Assembly (NCBI RefSeq): GCF_032399705.1
Contig: NZ_CP135922.1
Location: 3,534,001 to 3,598,000, forward strand
Reading direction: 5' to 3'
Length of the DNA stretch: 64,000 nt
Source of the DNA: Paenibacillus sp. BIC5C1
GTDB lineage: Bacteria; Bacillota; Bacilli; Paenibacillales; Paenibacillaceae
Below the pieces are notes generated by a model. It was not told where the DNA came from. It saw only the letters and a list, made by a program, of their open reading frames with translations, and did no database searches. The position numbers and the translations under genes are program-made. The stretch's first letter is position 1. Each line of letters starts with the position of its first letter. Positions 8,802 to 16,843 of the stretch are shown here, one piece after another.

Positions 8802-9848
8802 ATGGCATCCCGTAAAGAAGTGGCTGATCTTGCCGGTGTTTCGGAAGCTACAGTATCCCGAGTTCTTAATGGCGTTGGTCCTATTAAAGAGGAAACCCGA
8901 CGCAAAGTACTTGAAGCTTCCGAGCAATTGGGTTACGTGCCCAGCGCACTGGCCCGCAGCTTTGCGAGAAGTAAGAGTGGTAACCTCGGCGTGGTGTTAC
9001 CTTACGTTCCGAAAGCGCATTTGTTCTCGGCGTATTTCTTCTCGGAAATGCTTAGTGGGATTGGGAGTAAAGCCAGAGACAGCGGCATGGACTTGCTGGT
9101 CATGTTCAGGACACCGGGTGAAGTGATGAATTATAAGGATCTGTTTCGCCGTCAGAAAGTGGATGCTTGCATCATTCTTGGCGCTCGAGATGATTATGGA
9201 GAACTGAATGCCTTGCAACAGCTCCAGCAGGAAGGACATCCCTTTTGCATCATGAACCAGCACTTTGGCGGCGAATCATTCATGGAAGTGGATGCTGATC
9301 ATGTGGAGGGTAGCAGACTGGCAATCCGTCACCTTACCGATCAAGGGTATCGGAATATTGCTTTTCTCAATGGACCAGACAGCTATTCCAACAGTCAGGA
9401 GCGGCTTCAGGGCGTCCAGATCGGCTTGAGTGAAGCCGGAATGAATTTGGATTCCAGTCTGTTGTTGGAGGGGAATTATGGCAGACGAAGCGGTGTGGAG
9501 GCAGCATCCACCATTGCAGCCCGACTTGACGAGATTGATGCTGTATTTGCTGCGAATGACCGGATGGCGATCGGTGTTATGCATGGTTTGCGTGAGCGTG
9601 GGATCAAGGTTCAGGATTTCCCCGCCTTTGTAGGTTACGATGACTCCGATGCGGCCGAGATGGCAGTTCCACCGCTGAGCAGTGTCAGGGTCCCCTTTTA
9701 TGAAATGGGAGAACTGGCTGCATCCAAGCTTATTCATGCATCATTGGGGGCAACAGCTTCCATAGTGAATTCCGAAGTTCCCTCAGAAACTGCAAGGCAG
9801 TTGTTGCCTACAGAGCTGATTATCCGTGCATCTTCAATCCGTAATTAA
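8802..9848 (+). CDS. LacI-family transcriptional regulator
   Basis: 348 residues: N-terminal LacI helix-turn-helix (EVADLAGVSEATVSRVLNG, residues 5-23) and hinge helix around ALARSFARSKSGNLG, then a periplasmic-binding-protein-like ligand domain. ATG 8802 follows AAGGAGGTGA with correct spacing; the 16 codons upstream are not needed. It precedes the oxidoreductase/ThuA genes in the same orientation and probably controls them in response to a sugar. The ligand is not known. Confidence 0.87.
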   Translation: MASRKEVADLAGVSEATVSRVLNGVGPIKEETRRKVLEASEQLGYVPSALARSFARSKSGNLGVVLPYVPKAHLFSAYFFSEMLSGIGSKARDSGMDLLVMFRTPGEVMNYKDLFRRQKVDACIILGARDDYGELNALQQLQQEGHPFCIMNQHFGGESFMEVDADHVEGSRLAIRHLTDQGYRNIAFLNGPDSYSNSQERLQGVQIGLSEAGMNLDSSLLLEGNYGRRSGVEAASTIAARLDEIDAVFAANDRMAIGVMHGLRERGIKVQDFPAFVGYDDSDAAEMAVPPLSSVRVPFYEMGELAASKLIHASLGATASIVNSEVPSETARQLLPTELIIRASSIRN

Positions 9849-9875
9849 TACATGGCTATATAGAATGAACTAACC

Positions 9876-10026
9876 ATTTACACGTGAACGGAGAGGACAG
9901 AAAAAACCTGAAGAAGCGAAGCGTTCGCCTTTATCCTCAGATTTTCCCTTCTAAAAGGATATCAAAAAAATCTGGGGGTAACAGCGATCAGAAGGTTGTT
10001 CTGTCATCGGAGTGGCAAGTGTAAAT
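9876..10026 (+). other. Structured repeat element, copy A (151 nt)
   Basis: Bounded by ATTTACAC at 9876-9883 and its complement GTGTAAAT at 10019-10026. Inside, GACAGAA...AACC pairs with GGTT...TTCTGTC, enclosing a small hairpin (GCGAA-GCG-TTCGC) and a larger one (CAGATTTT pairing AAAATCTG, capped by CCTT/AAGG). A second copy, roughly 85% identical, lies at 41974-42125. It ends 48 nt before the start of the following oxidoreductase gene and does not include its ribosome site. It could be a cis-acting structured RNA or a MITE-like repeat. Confidence 0.75.
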
Positions 10027-10074
10027 ACTATTTAGATCAACCTGTATAGCATTATCCCAAAGGAGGAAATGACC

Positions 10075-11247
10075 ATGTCAAATCGTCTTCGTGTCGGAAT
10101 GGTTGGATACAAATTTATGGGAAAAGCCCACAGCAACGCATATCGCAGTCTGCCGATGTTTTTCCCGTCTGCCCCGCTGCAGCCAGAGATGTCTGTAATC
10201 TGCGGACGGAACGTGCAGGGAGTTGAGGAGGCTGCCAGTCAGTTCGGCTGGTCTGAAAGTGTAACAGACTGGCGCGAATTGGTGCGCCGTGATGACATCG
10301 ATCTAATCGATATCAACGCTCCAAGTGATGCCCATAAGGAGATCGCACTGGAAGCCGCCCGCCAGGGTAAACATCTGTTCTGTGAAAAACCGCTGGCTCT
10401 GTCGCTAGCTGATTCGCGTGAAATGCTTCAGGCAGCTGAAGAAGCAGGGGTTGCACACATGGTCGGATTCAACTACCGTTTCTCTCCAGCAGTGCAGCTG
10501 GCCAAAGAGTTGGTGCAAAGCGGACGCCTGGGCAAAATCTATCATTTCCGAGCGTTTTTTCTTCAAGATTGGATCATGGACCCTTCGTTCCCATTGGTAT
10601 GGCGTCTGCAAAAAGAAGTTGCAGGTTCCGGTTCGCATGGCGATCTTGGCGCACACTTGATTGATCTGGCACGTTTTCTGGTAGGTGAATTCAAGGAAGT
10701 AATTGGGATGAGTGAAACGTTCATTAAAGAGCGGCCGCTGGCATCGGAAATGACCGGACTTAGCGCCAAAGGTAGTTCGAATGCAGATGCTCCGAAGGGC
10801 GAAGTGACTGTAGATGACGCCACTTTGTTCCTGGCACGATTTGCAAATGGTGCACTGGGAAGCTTCGAAGCTACACGCTTTGCAGCAGGCCATCGTAGTA
10901 CGAACTCTTTTGAGATCAACGGCAGTCTGGGCAGCGTCCGGTTTGATTTTGAACGGATGAATGAACTGGAAGTGTATTTTACAAAGGACGATGAAGATGT
11001 GCAGGGCTTCCGCCGTGTTCTGGCGACCGATCCGGCACATAAATATGCTGAGGCGTGGTGGCCTGCGGGACATACGATTGGATTCGAGCATACGTTCACA
11101 CATGAAATGCTGGAACTGGTGACTGCGATCTCGGAAGGAAGGCAGCCTGAGCCAAATTTCCATGATGGTGTTGCCTGTCAAGCAGTATTGGAAGCCGTTG
11201 AACGTTCCGTTACAGAGCGCCGATGGGTGCCGCTAGAAGAAATGTAA
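10075..11247 (+). CDS. Gfo/Idh/MocA-family oxidoreductase
   Basis: 390 residues. N-terminal Rossmann fold opens with GMVGYKFMGKAHSNAY; the family's EKP motif is present (FCEKPLALS, near residue 105), and the C-terminal alpha/beta domain carries GSGSHGDLGAHLIDLARFLVGE with the likely catalytic D/H pair. Such enzymes oxidise or reduce sugars, inositols and their keto forms with NAD(P). The start ATG 10075 is 8 nt after GGAGG; an ATG at 10069 is too close to it. With the ThuA-like protein and a second oxidoreductase downstream it resembles thuAB-type disaccharide 3-keto pathways, but the true substrate is not shown by sequence. Confidence 0.87.
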   Translation: MSNRLRVGMVGYKFMGKAHSNAYRSLPMFFPSAPLQPEMSVICGRNVQGVEEAASQFGWSESVTDWRELVRRDDIDLIDINAPSDAHKEIALEAARQGKHLFCEKPLALSLADSREMLQAAEEAGVAHMVGFNYRFSPAVQLAKELVQSGRLGKIYHFRAFFLQDWIMDPSFPLVWRLQKEVAGSGSHGDLGAHLIDLARFLVGEFKEVIGMSETFIKERPLASEMTGLSAKGSSNADAPKGEVTVDDATLFLARFANGALGSFEATRFAAGHRSTNSFEINGSLGSVRFDFERMNELEVYFTKDDEDVQGFRRVLATDPAHKYAEAWWPAGHTIGFEHTFTHEMLELVTAISEGRQPEPNFHDGVACQAVLEAVERSVTERRWVPLEEM

Positions 11248-11413
11248 GAATTGAGCCGCTCACTGAATTGTGAAGTGGACATCGTGTTGGCACTCGTTTG
11301 ACATAAATAAGCTGGATTGCAGCTAGGATGTTGACCTCGGAGAGGTCTTAAGTTTGCACAAGATTTAATAGAGAATGACAATAACTTTACTACCGGAAAG
11401 CGAGTGATGGGTG

Positions 11414-12142
11414 ATGAGCAAAGCACTAATCGTATGGGGCGGCTGGGATGGACATGAACCAGAACAGGTAGCAGCGATTTTTGAACGCATTTTGAAAGAA
11501 GAACAATTTGAGGTTGAAGTTTCAGATACACTGGAAGCCTATGCGGATGCAGAGAAACTGCTGGGTCTGGATCTAATCGTTCCGCTGTGGACAATGGGAC
11601 AGATTGAACAGGAACTGGTCAACAACGTATCTGCAGCTGTTCAGAGCGGCGTGGGACTTGCGGGTCTTCATGGCGGGATGTGTGATGCGTTCCGCAACAA
11701 CGTCGACTGGCAGTTCATGACGGGTGGACAGTGGGTTGCGCATCCAGGGAACGACGGTGTGGAGTACACGGTAAATATGAAGCGTGGATCCAGTCCGCTA
11801 TTGGATCATATTGAAGATTTCCAGGTGAAAAGTGAACAGTACTACCTGCACGTGGATCCTGCTGTGGAAGTACTGGCAACAACACGTTTTCCTATTGTTA
11901 ACGGTCCGCATGCAGCGAATGGCCCAGTGGATATGCCGGTTGTTTGGACCAAACGCTGGGGTGCAGGCCGTGTGTTCTACAATTCCCTCGGACACCATGC
12001 AGATATCGTGGAGATGAAACAAGTTACTGAAATGATGCGTAGCGGTTTCAAATGGACTGCGGCAGGCAAGACGCTTGCGCAGAGCCGTTCGAACGAAGTG
12101 TCTGAAGTTTACACAGGAATGGCTGATAACCAAAGTCATTAA
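11414..12142 (+). CDS. ThuA domain-containing protein
   Basis: 242 residues of the ThuA-like, glutamine-amidotransferase-fold family (motifs GGWDGHEPEQ at the start, GLAGLHGGMCDAF in the middle, and GRVFYNSLGHH near the end). Rhizobial ThuA is needed for trehalose/sucrose catabolism through 3-keto sugars together with ThuB, a Gfo/Idh/MocA dehydrogenase. Here the gene lies between two such dehydrogenases, which supports a keto-sugar or glycoside pathway. Start is ATG 11414, or the GTG three bases upstream; the ribosome site is weak. Confidence 0.85.
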   Translation: MSKALIVWGGWDGHEPEQVAAIFERILKEEQFEVEVSDTLEAYADAEKLLGLDLIVPLWTMGQIEQELVNNVSAAVQSGVGLAGLHGGMCDAFRNNVDWQFMTGGQWVAHPGNDGVEYTVNMKRGSSPLLDHIEDFQVKSEQYYLHVDPAVEVLATTRFPIVNGPHAANGPVDMPVVWTKRWGAGRVFYNSLGHHADIVEMKQVTEMMRSGFKWTAAGKTLAQSRSNEVSEVYTGMADNQSH

Positions 12143-12226
12143 TAATAAATTTAATCTAAGTTAATCTAATTCAAATTTGTTGAAATAAATACATTGACCC
12201 ACATGACAGCGGTCTAGAGTTTTTTA

Positions 12227-12240
12227 TGGAAGCGCTATAT
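12227..12240 (+). promoter_or_regulatory. Weak cre-like site before the second oxidoreductase gene
   Basis: TGGAAGCGCTATAT agrees with the cre consensus at 11 of 14 positions around the AGCGCT core. It sits in a 126-bp spacer that also contains TTGACC at 12194, so an internal promoter is possible. Confidence 0.3.
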
Positions 12241-12268
12241 CAAATGGGAACACGAAGGGAGTCCAGGC

Positions 12269-13375
12269 ATGAAAACAATGAAAGTAGGCATTATTGGCTG
12301 CGGTAAAATCAGCGGTATTTATATGGAAAACTGTCACCGATTTGAGGTTCTCGATCTTGTTGCGGTTGCGGATCTTGACCGAAAAAGGGCTGAAGAGCAG
12401 GCAGCTGCTTATCATGTTCCTAACGTATATACGGTAGATGAAATTTTGGCAGACCCTGACATCGACCTAATTATCAATTTGACGATTCCTGCTGTTCATG
12501 CGGATGTGTGTTTGCGAGCGCTCGAAGCAGGTAAACATGTCTACGTGGAAAAACCACTCGCTGTTACACGTGAAGAGGGTCAGGCGGTCCTGGAAACGGC
12601 TAAGCGTAAAGGTCTGCTGGTAGGCTGTGCACCAGAGACGTTCTTCGGTTCAGGTATCCAGACGGCACTCAAAGTGGTAGAGGATGGTGTCATTGGCAAA
12701 CCTGTGGCAGCCACCGCATTTATGATGAGCCGTGGGCATGAGCATTGGCATCCAGATCCAGAGTTCTACTATGCAGCCGGTGGCGGGCCGATGTTTGATA
12801 TGGGGCCTTATTATCTGACTGCGCTCGTACAATTGCTGGGACCAATCAAGTCAATTGCTGGCATGACGGGCAAAGCGATGGAACAGCGGACGATCACGAG
12901 TGAGAAAAAGCGGGGTCAGAGCATTCCTGTTGAAATTCCGACACATGTAGCGGGATTATTGCAATTTGAGCAGGGAGCTATCGGCACGCTGATTACGAGT
13001 TTTGACGTATTTGGCGGAAGTGTATTGCCACCGATTGAAGTATACGGCACTCATGGAACCCTACAGGTTCCTGATCCAAACACATTCGGTGGTCCAGTTC
13101 GGTACCGTTTGCTAGGTGATGAGGAATGGACTGAGGTACCACTTCTGCCAGGGTATCAGGAGAATACACGTGGCATCGGTGTTGCAGATATGGCTTATGC
13201 CGTGGGCAGTGGACGCGCTCACCGAGCAAGTGGAGAGCTGGCCTACCATGTGCTTGAAGCAATGTGGGCGTTCCATGATTCTTCGGATGAACAGAGTTTT
13301 TATAAAATGGATAGCACATGTCAGCGACCAGCTGCACTGCCGGCAGATCTTCCATTGTACACACTCGATCAATAA
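12269..13375 (+). CDS. Gfo/Idh/MocA-family oxidoreductase
   Basis: 368 residues. The dinucleotide fold begins GIIGCGKISGIYMENC and the EKP motif occurs as VEKPLAV near residue 95; the C-terminal domain has a GGGPMFDMGPYYLTALVQLLGP segment typical of the family. The ATG follows GAAGGGAG with normal spacing. It closes the LacI-oxidoreductase-ThuA-oxidoreductase group and is followed by a terminator shared with the opposite strand. Substrate unknown; sugar or inositol derivative by context. Confidence 0.87.
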   Translation: MKTMKVGIIGCGKISGIYMENCHRFEVLDLVAVADLDRKRAEEQAAAYHVPNVYTVDEILADPDIDLIINLTIPAVHADVCLRALEAGKHVYVEKPLAVTREEGQAVLETAKRKGLLVGCAPETFFGSGIQTALKVVEDGVIGKPVAATAFMMSRGHEHWHPDPEFYYAAGGGPMFDMGPYYLTALVQLLGPIKSIAGMTGKAMEQRTITSEKKRGQSIPVEIPTHVAGLLQFEQGAIGTLITSFDVFGGSVLPPIEVYGTHGTLQVPDPNTFGGPVRYRLLGDEEWTEVPLLPGYQENTRGIGVADMAYAVGSGRAHRASGELAYHVLEAMWAFHDSSDEQSFYKMDSTCQRPAALPADLPLYTLDQ

Positions 13376-13392
13376 TCGATTAAGTTAGAAGA

Positions 13393-13440
13393 ATAGCCCT
13401 GACTCCCGATGCGAGGGAAGCAGGGCTATATTTATTTTAT
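13393..13440. terminator. Terminator between convergent genes
   Basis: ATAGCCCTG (13393-13401) pairs with CAGGGCTAT (13421-13429), with an inner CTCCC/GGGAG stem, and a T-rich tail to 13440 on the plus strand. It serves the oxidoreductase operon and possibly the converging SPL-family gene. Confidence 0.8.
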
Positions 13441-13452
13441 ATCAAGGCATGA

Positions 13453-14271
13453 TTAGGGTTCGAATCCGGCCTGGCTAATCCAGATTTCATCTTCCTCAAA
13501 ATGTGCCTTCATTCGTTCGACTACCATTTTGTATGCCTCAGGACTATACCAATCTTCCCTGTCCACTTGTTCGTAAAGCGGCTGCATGCCAAGTCTCCGG
13601 GTTCGTTTGCCTTCACTTCCATCTCCCATGAAGTAATCATCTACGCATATACGCTGTACAAGCGGCCTCAGGATGGCTGCAAAGTTTTCGCTGCTGGGTA
13701 ATACTGGCGCAATAGCAGCCTGTGTGGGTATACCGGCATCTCGCAGTTGTTCAAGGGCACGCAATCTGCCTGCGATTGGAGGTGCTGCGGGACTGAACTG
13801 CTTGCGGATATCATCCAGATCCGTTTCTACGGTCATGCTGACCCGGACCCGGTCACCCAACTTTTGCAGCAGATCGATATCTCGGGTCACCAATGGACTT
13901 CGGGTCTGCACCAATATAAAATCGGGTGGATCCTGGGCCATGACTTCAAGTAAAGAACGCGTGATTTGCTCCTTATATTCTACGGGCTGATACGGGTCTG
14001 TACTGGATGACATAAAAAGAGTGACTTTACCTTTCGATTTCGCACGCTTAAGCTCCTTGGCAAACACATTGGCGGCTTCCTGTTTCACATCAACCCAGCT
14101 GCCCCATGGCTCTTTGCGAAATAAAGATACAGGCATTTGCCTTACATAACAGTAGGAACAGCCAAAAGCGCAGCCTGTGTAGGGATTCAGCGTATGCGTA
14201 TAGCCATTCAGAAATCCTGTTCCTTTGTTCAGCAATGTTTTGGGTACTTTGTATACCAAGCTGGTCTTCAT
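13453..14271 (-). CDS. SPL-family (spore photoproduct lyase-like) radical SAM protein
   Basis: 272 residues. The radical SAM cluster motif C-x3-C-x2-C is at Cys34, Cys38 and Cys41 (GCAFGCSYCYVRQ), followed by SSSTDPYQPVE and later strands of a partial TIM barrel. The family resembles SplB and the actinobacterial Rv2578c-like group; its substrate is not established. The ATG overlaps the stop of adaA (ATGA), so it is translationally coupled to an alkylation-damage regulator, which favours a role in DNA or nucleotide repair. The usual SplB photoproduct-specific C-terminal features cannot be confirmed by eye. Confidence 0.8.
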   Translation of the reverse strand: MKTSLVYKVPKTLLNKGTGFLNGYTHTLNPYTGCAFGCSYCYVRQMPVSLFRKEPWGSWVDVKQEAANVFAKELKRAKSKGKVTLFMSSSTDPYQPVEYKEQITRSLLEVMAQDPPDFILVQTRSPLVTRDIDLLQKLGDRVRVSMTVETDLDDIRKQFSPAAPPIAGRLRALEQLRDAGIPTQAAIAPVLPSSENFAAILRPLVQRICVDDYFMGDGSEGKRTRRLGMQPLYEQVDREDWYSPEAYKMVVERMKAHFEEDEIWISQAGFEP

Positions 14272-14855
14272 AATTGATCACGCCTTTGTTCACGATAATT
14301 GGCAGGTGTGCTTCCTGTATGTTTTCGAAATACAGTAATAAAATACGCCGGATTGGCTATGCCGACCAGTCGAGCGATATCGGTGACGGTTAGTTCAGTG
14401 CTTTCTAGCAATTTCCGGGCTTCATTGACTCTTTTTTCCTGAATATACTCCACCGGAGTTAGACCAATAATCCGTTTGAACACCCGATGCAGATGATATG
14501 GGCTACCGTGACTTACATTTGCAAGAATATCAAGTGTAAGGGGCTCGGCAAAATGATGTTCAATATAGTCTGTTACAACAGAAATCCATTCCTGATCGGG
14601 GACACGCTCGCCTGTTGGTTTGCACCGTTTGCATGGACGGAAATGTAGAGCCAATGCTTCTTCAGGGTTGTTAAATATAGAGACATTCTCATATTTGGGT
14701 GTTTTCGACTTGCAGGAAGGTCGGCAAAAGATGCCTGTTGTTTTGACACCGTAATAGAATTTTCCATCAAAGCTGCTGTCGTTGTGGATAATGGCATTCC
14801 ACTTTTTGTCATCTATAGGGTCTGAATCTTTGTGATAGGGGTTGTGACTGTCCAA
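14268..14855 (-). CDS. adaA: AdaA-type methylphosphotriester-DNA methyltransferase / AraC-family activator
   Basis: About 195 residues. The N-terminal Ada zinc domain has the four cysteines Cys44, Cys48, Cys75 and Cys78 (FCRPSC and RPCKRC), one of which accepts a methyl group from phosphotriesters in DNA; the C-terminal half holds two AraC helix-turn-helices (LDILANVSHGSPYHLHRVFK and VTDIARLVGIANPAYFITVFRK). Methylation turns the protein into an activator of the ada response. The start is taken as the TTG at 14853-14855, 6 nt after GAGGTGA; the ATG at 14876 lies inside a TATAAT -10 box and is unlikely to be transcribed. The gene overlaps the SPL-family gene downstream. Confidence 0.87.
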   Translation of the reverse strand: MDSHNPYHKDSDPIDDKKWNAIIHNDSSFDGKFYYGVKTTGIFCRPSCKSKTPKYENVSIFNNPEEALALHFRPCKRCKPTGERVPDQEWISVVTDYIEHHFAEPLTLDILANVSHGSPYHLHRVFKRIIGLTPVEYIQEKRVNEARKLLESTELTVTDIARLVGIANPAYFITVFRKHTGSTPANYREQRRDQL

Positions 14856-14874
14856 AAGAATCACCTCAAGTCTC

Positions 14875-14880
14875 ATTATA
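14875..14880 (-). promoter_or_regulatory. -10 box of the adaA promoter
   Basis: TATAAT on the minus strand (complement of 14875-14880), about 20 nt before the proposed TTG start. The -35 region is poor (GTCGAT or TCGTCG), as expected for a promoter that needs an activator such as methylated Ada. Confidence 0.5.
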
Positions 14881-15038
14881 CCCCTGATTTATGGAGATCG
14901 ACGAAGTTTCAAACAAAAAAGCAAGATATCAATATGTTGGAAATGGACATCCCTTCAATCTGATTGAAATATAGGCTACAATGTACAGGATGGCAAGCTG
15001 TATAATTGTGAAATTTATTTACGAAAGAGGTAGATTGA

Positions 15039-16019
15039 ATGGTTCGTTTTGGAGTGGTAGGTACCAATTGGATTACAGAGAGACTTCTTGAGGCTGCTGC
15101 ACAAGTCGAAGGATTCGAATTGACCGCCGTATACTCAAGAACTGAAGATAAAGCTAATGCGTTTGCAGATCAATATCAGGCTGCACTTCGATTCACCAAC
15201 CTGGAAGAGATGGCGACGAGTGATGGTCTTGATGCCGTGTACATTGCTACACCGAATACCTTTCATGCCGAGCAGGCAGAGTTGTTTCTGAGAAACGGCA
15301 AACATGTACTGTGCGAGAAGCCTTTGGCTGCCAATGGGGCAGAGGTCCGTCGTATGATTGATACAGCGAAAGAACATGGAGTTTTGCTTATGGAGGCCAT
15401 GAAATCGACCCTTGTTCCCTCGTTCAAAATGGTACAATCTCACCTACATAAAATTGGCCCGGTACGTAAATATGTTGCGAGTTACTGCCAGTACTCTTCA
15501 CGGTACGACAAGTATAAGGAAGGAATCGTCCTGAATGCGTTCAAACCCGATCTTGCTAACGGAGCGTTAATGGATCTTGGGGTGTATTGTCTCTATCCTT
15601 TAATTACGCTGTTCGGCGAGCCTAAACAAGTTCAGTCTCAGGCGATGATGCTGGAATCGGGAGTAGATGGACAAGGCAGTGTCATTCTGAATTATGATCA
15701 AATGGAAGCGGTAGTGTCGTACTCCAAAATCTCCAATTCTCATGTTCCAAGCGAAATTATGGGCGAAAGCGGCAGCATCCTCATTGACAAAATTGGTTCA
15801 CCCGAACATGCAGAGATACGCTACAATGATGGTACGGTGGAAAAACTCACTGCCGAACAAATTCATCCGTCAATGTATTATGAGGTGGAGGAGTTTGTCA
15901 ATCTGATTCAGCAGGGCAAAAAGGAATCGGACATGAACACGTATGAACGTTCCTATATTACCATGCAGGTGATGGATCAGATCCGACAGCAGATCGGTCT
16001 TGTTTTTCCTAACGATTAA
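15039..16019 (+). CDS. Gfo/Idh/MocA-family oxidoreductase
   Basis: 326 residues. N-terminal Rossmann fold (VRFGVVGTNWITERLLEAA), CEKPLAANG motif near residue 92, and a C-terminal domain with NGALMDLGVYCLYPL. This shorter type resembles dihydrodiol-dehydrogenase-like members of the family. ATG 15039 follows AAAGAGG. It appears to stand alone or to lead a loose group with the methyltransferase gene 23 bp downstream. Substrate unknown. Confidence 0.84.
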   Translation: MVRFGVVGTNWITERLLEAAAQVEGFELTAVYSRTEDKANAFADQYQAALRFTNLEEMATSDGLDAVYIATPNTFHAEQAELFLRNGKHVLCEKPLAANGAEVRRMIDTAKEHGVLLMEAMKSTLVPSFKMVQSHLHKIGPVRKYVASYCQYSSRYDKYKEGIVLNAFKPDLANGALMDLGVYCLYPLITLFGEPKQVQSQAMMLESGVDGQGSVILNYDQMEAVVSYSKISNSHVPSEIMGESGSILIDKIGSPEHAEIRYNDGTVEKLTAEQIHPSMYYEVEEFVNLIQQGKKESDMNTYERSYITMQVMDQIRQQIGLVFPND

Positions 16020-16042
16020 TTCTGAAAGTGAGCTGAGACGAG

Positions 16043-16759
16043 ATGAGCAGAGATGAGCAGAAGAGCAGAGTAGCCGGGCTGGAGCTGGCACAGATTATTT
16101 TTATCGGGCGAACCTTCGAGGAATATATGAAGATGTTCAACCTGACCGTGGAAGATATTAAGGGTAAGTCTATTCTCGATTGTCCGGGCGGGGCTTGTTC
16201 ATTCAGTAGTCAAGCGCGGGAGTGGGGTGCAGATCCCATGGCAGCGGATATTGCTTATGAACATGAGATCGGACAACTGGAAGTGAAGGGACTTCAGGAT
16301 ATTGAACATACGATGAAACAAATGGAACAAGTACAAGACAAATATAGATGGGATGATTTCGGTTCGATTCATGGCTTGAAAGAAGAACGTAGACGTGCAA
16401 TCACCGACTGTGTAGCGGATATGAGATGTTTCCCTGACTCTTATGAGGCTGCTGTACTGCCAGAGTTACCTTTTGCCGATGAACAGTTTGATCTGACATT
16501 GTCTGCGCATTTCCTGTTTACGTATGCAGATCGCCTGGATGCGGAATTCCATCTACAGACAATCTTTGAGCTGTTGCGTGTGACCAAGCGGGAGCTGCGG
16601 ATTTTTCCTACGGTAGACTTGTCCGGGAGACGTTATGAGCACATGGATGAACTAAAGGCTATACTGGAAGAACGCGGATATATTACATCTGAAGAGAAAA
16701 CTTCATACGAATTCCAGCGGGGAGCAGACACAATGCTCCATATTGTGAAATCTCGGTAA
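16043..16759 (+). CDS. Predicted class I SAM-dependent methyltransferase
   Basis: 238 residues. The segment SILDCPGGACSFSSQAREWGA with D followed by A-D-I-A-Y reads as SAM-binding motif I plus the acidic end of strand 2; PFADEQFDLTLSAHFLFTYAD matches motif IV and the post-motif strand. The substrate is unknown. Two in-frame ATGs (16043 and 16052) occur in a short repeat (GAGATGAGCAGAGATGAGCAGA), and the ribosome site is weak, so the exact start is uncertain. Confidence 0.72.
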   Translation: MSRDEQKSRVAGLELAQIIFIGRTFEEYMKMFNLTVEDIKGKSILDCPGGACSFSSQAREWGADPMAADIAYEHEIGQLEVKGLQDIEHTMKQMEQVQDKYRWDDFGSIHGLKEERRRAITDCVADMRCFPDSYEAAVLPELPFADEQFDLTLSAHFLFTYADRLDAEFHLQTIFELLRVTKRELRIFPTVDLSGRRYEHMDELKAILEERGYITSEEKTSYEFQRGADTMLHIVKSR

Positions 16760-16843
16760 AAATACCTGAATTGCAACAGCACTTCATTCATGAAGGTTTT
16801 AATAAGTTACGCATGAACATAACAGGTTAGGAGGTTTTATCGG

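Noticed and set aside
10405..11181. Long open frame of 258 codons on the minus strand
   Set aside because: It runs antisense to the Gfo/Idh/MocA gene with no ribosome site, and its translation has low-complexity His/Phe/Cys content; a shadow of the real gene.
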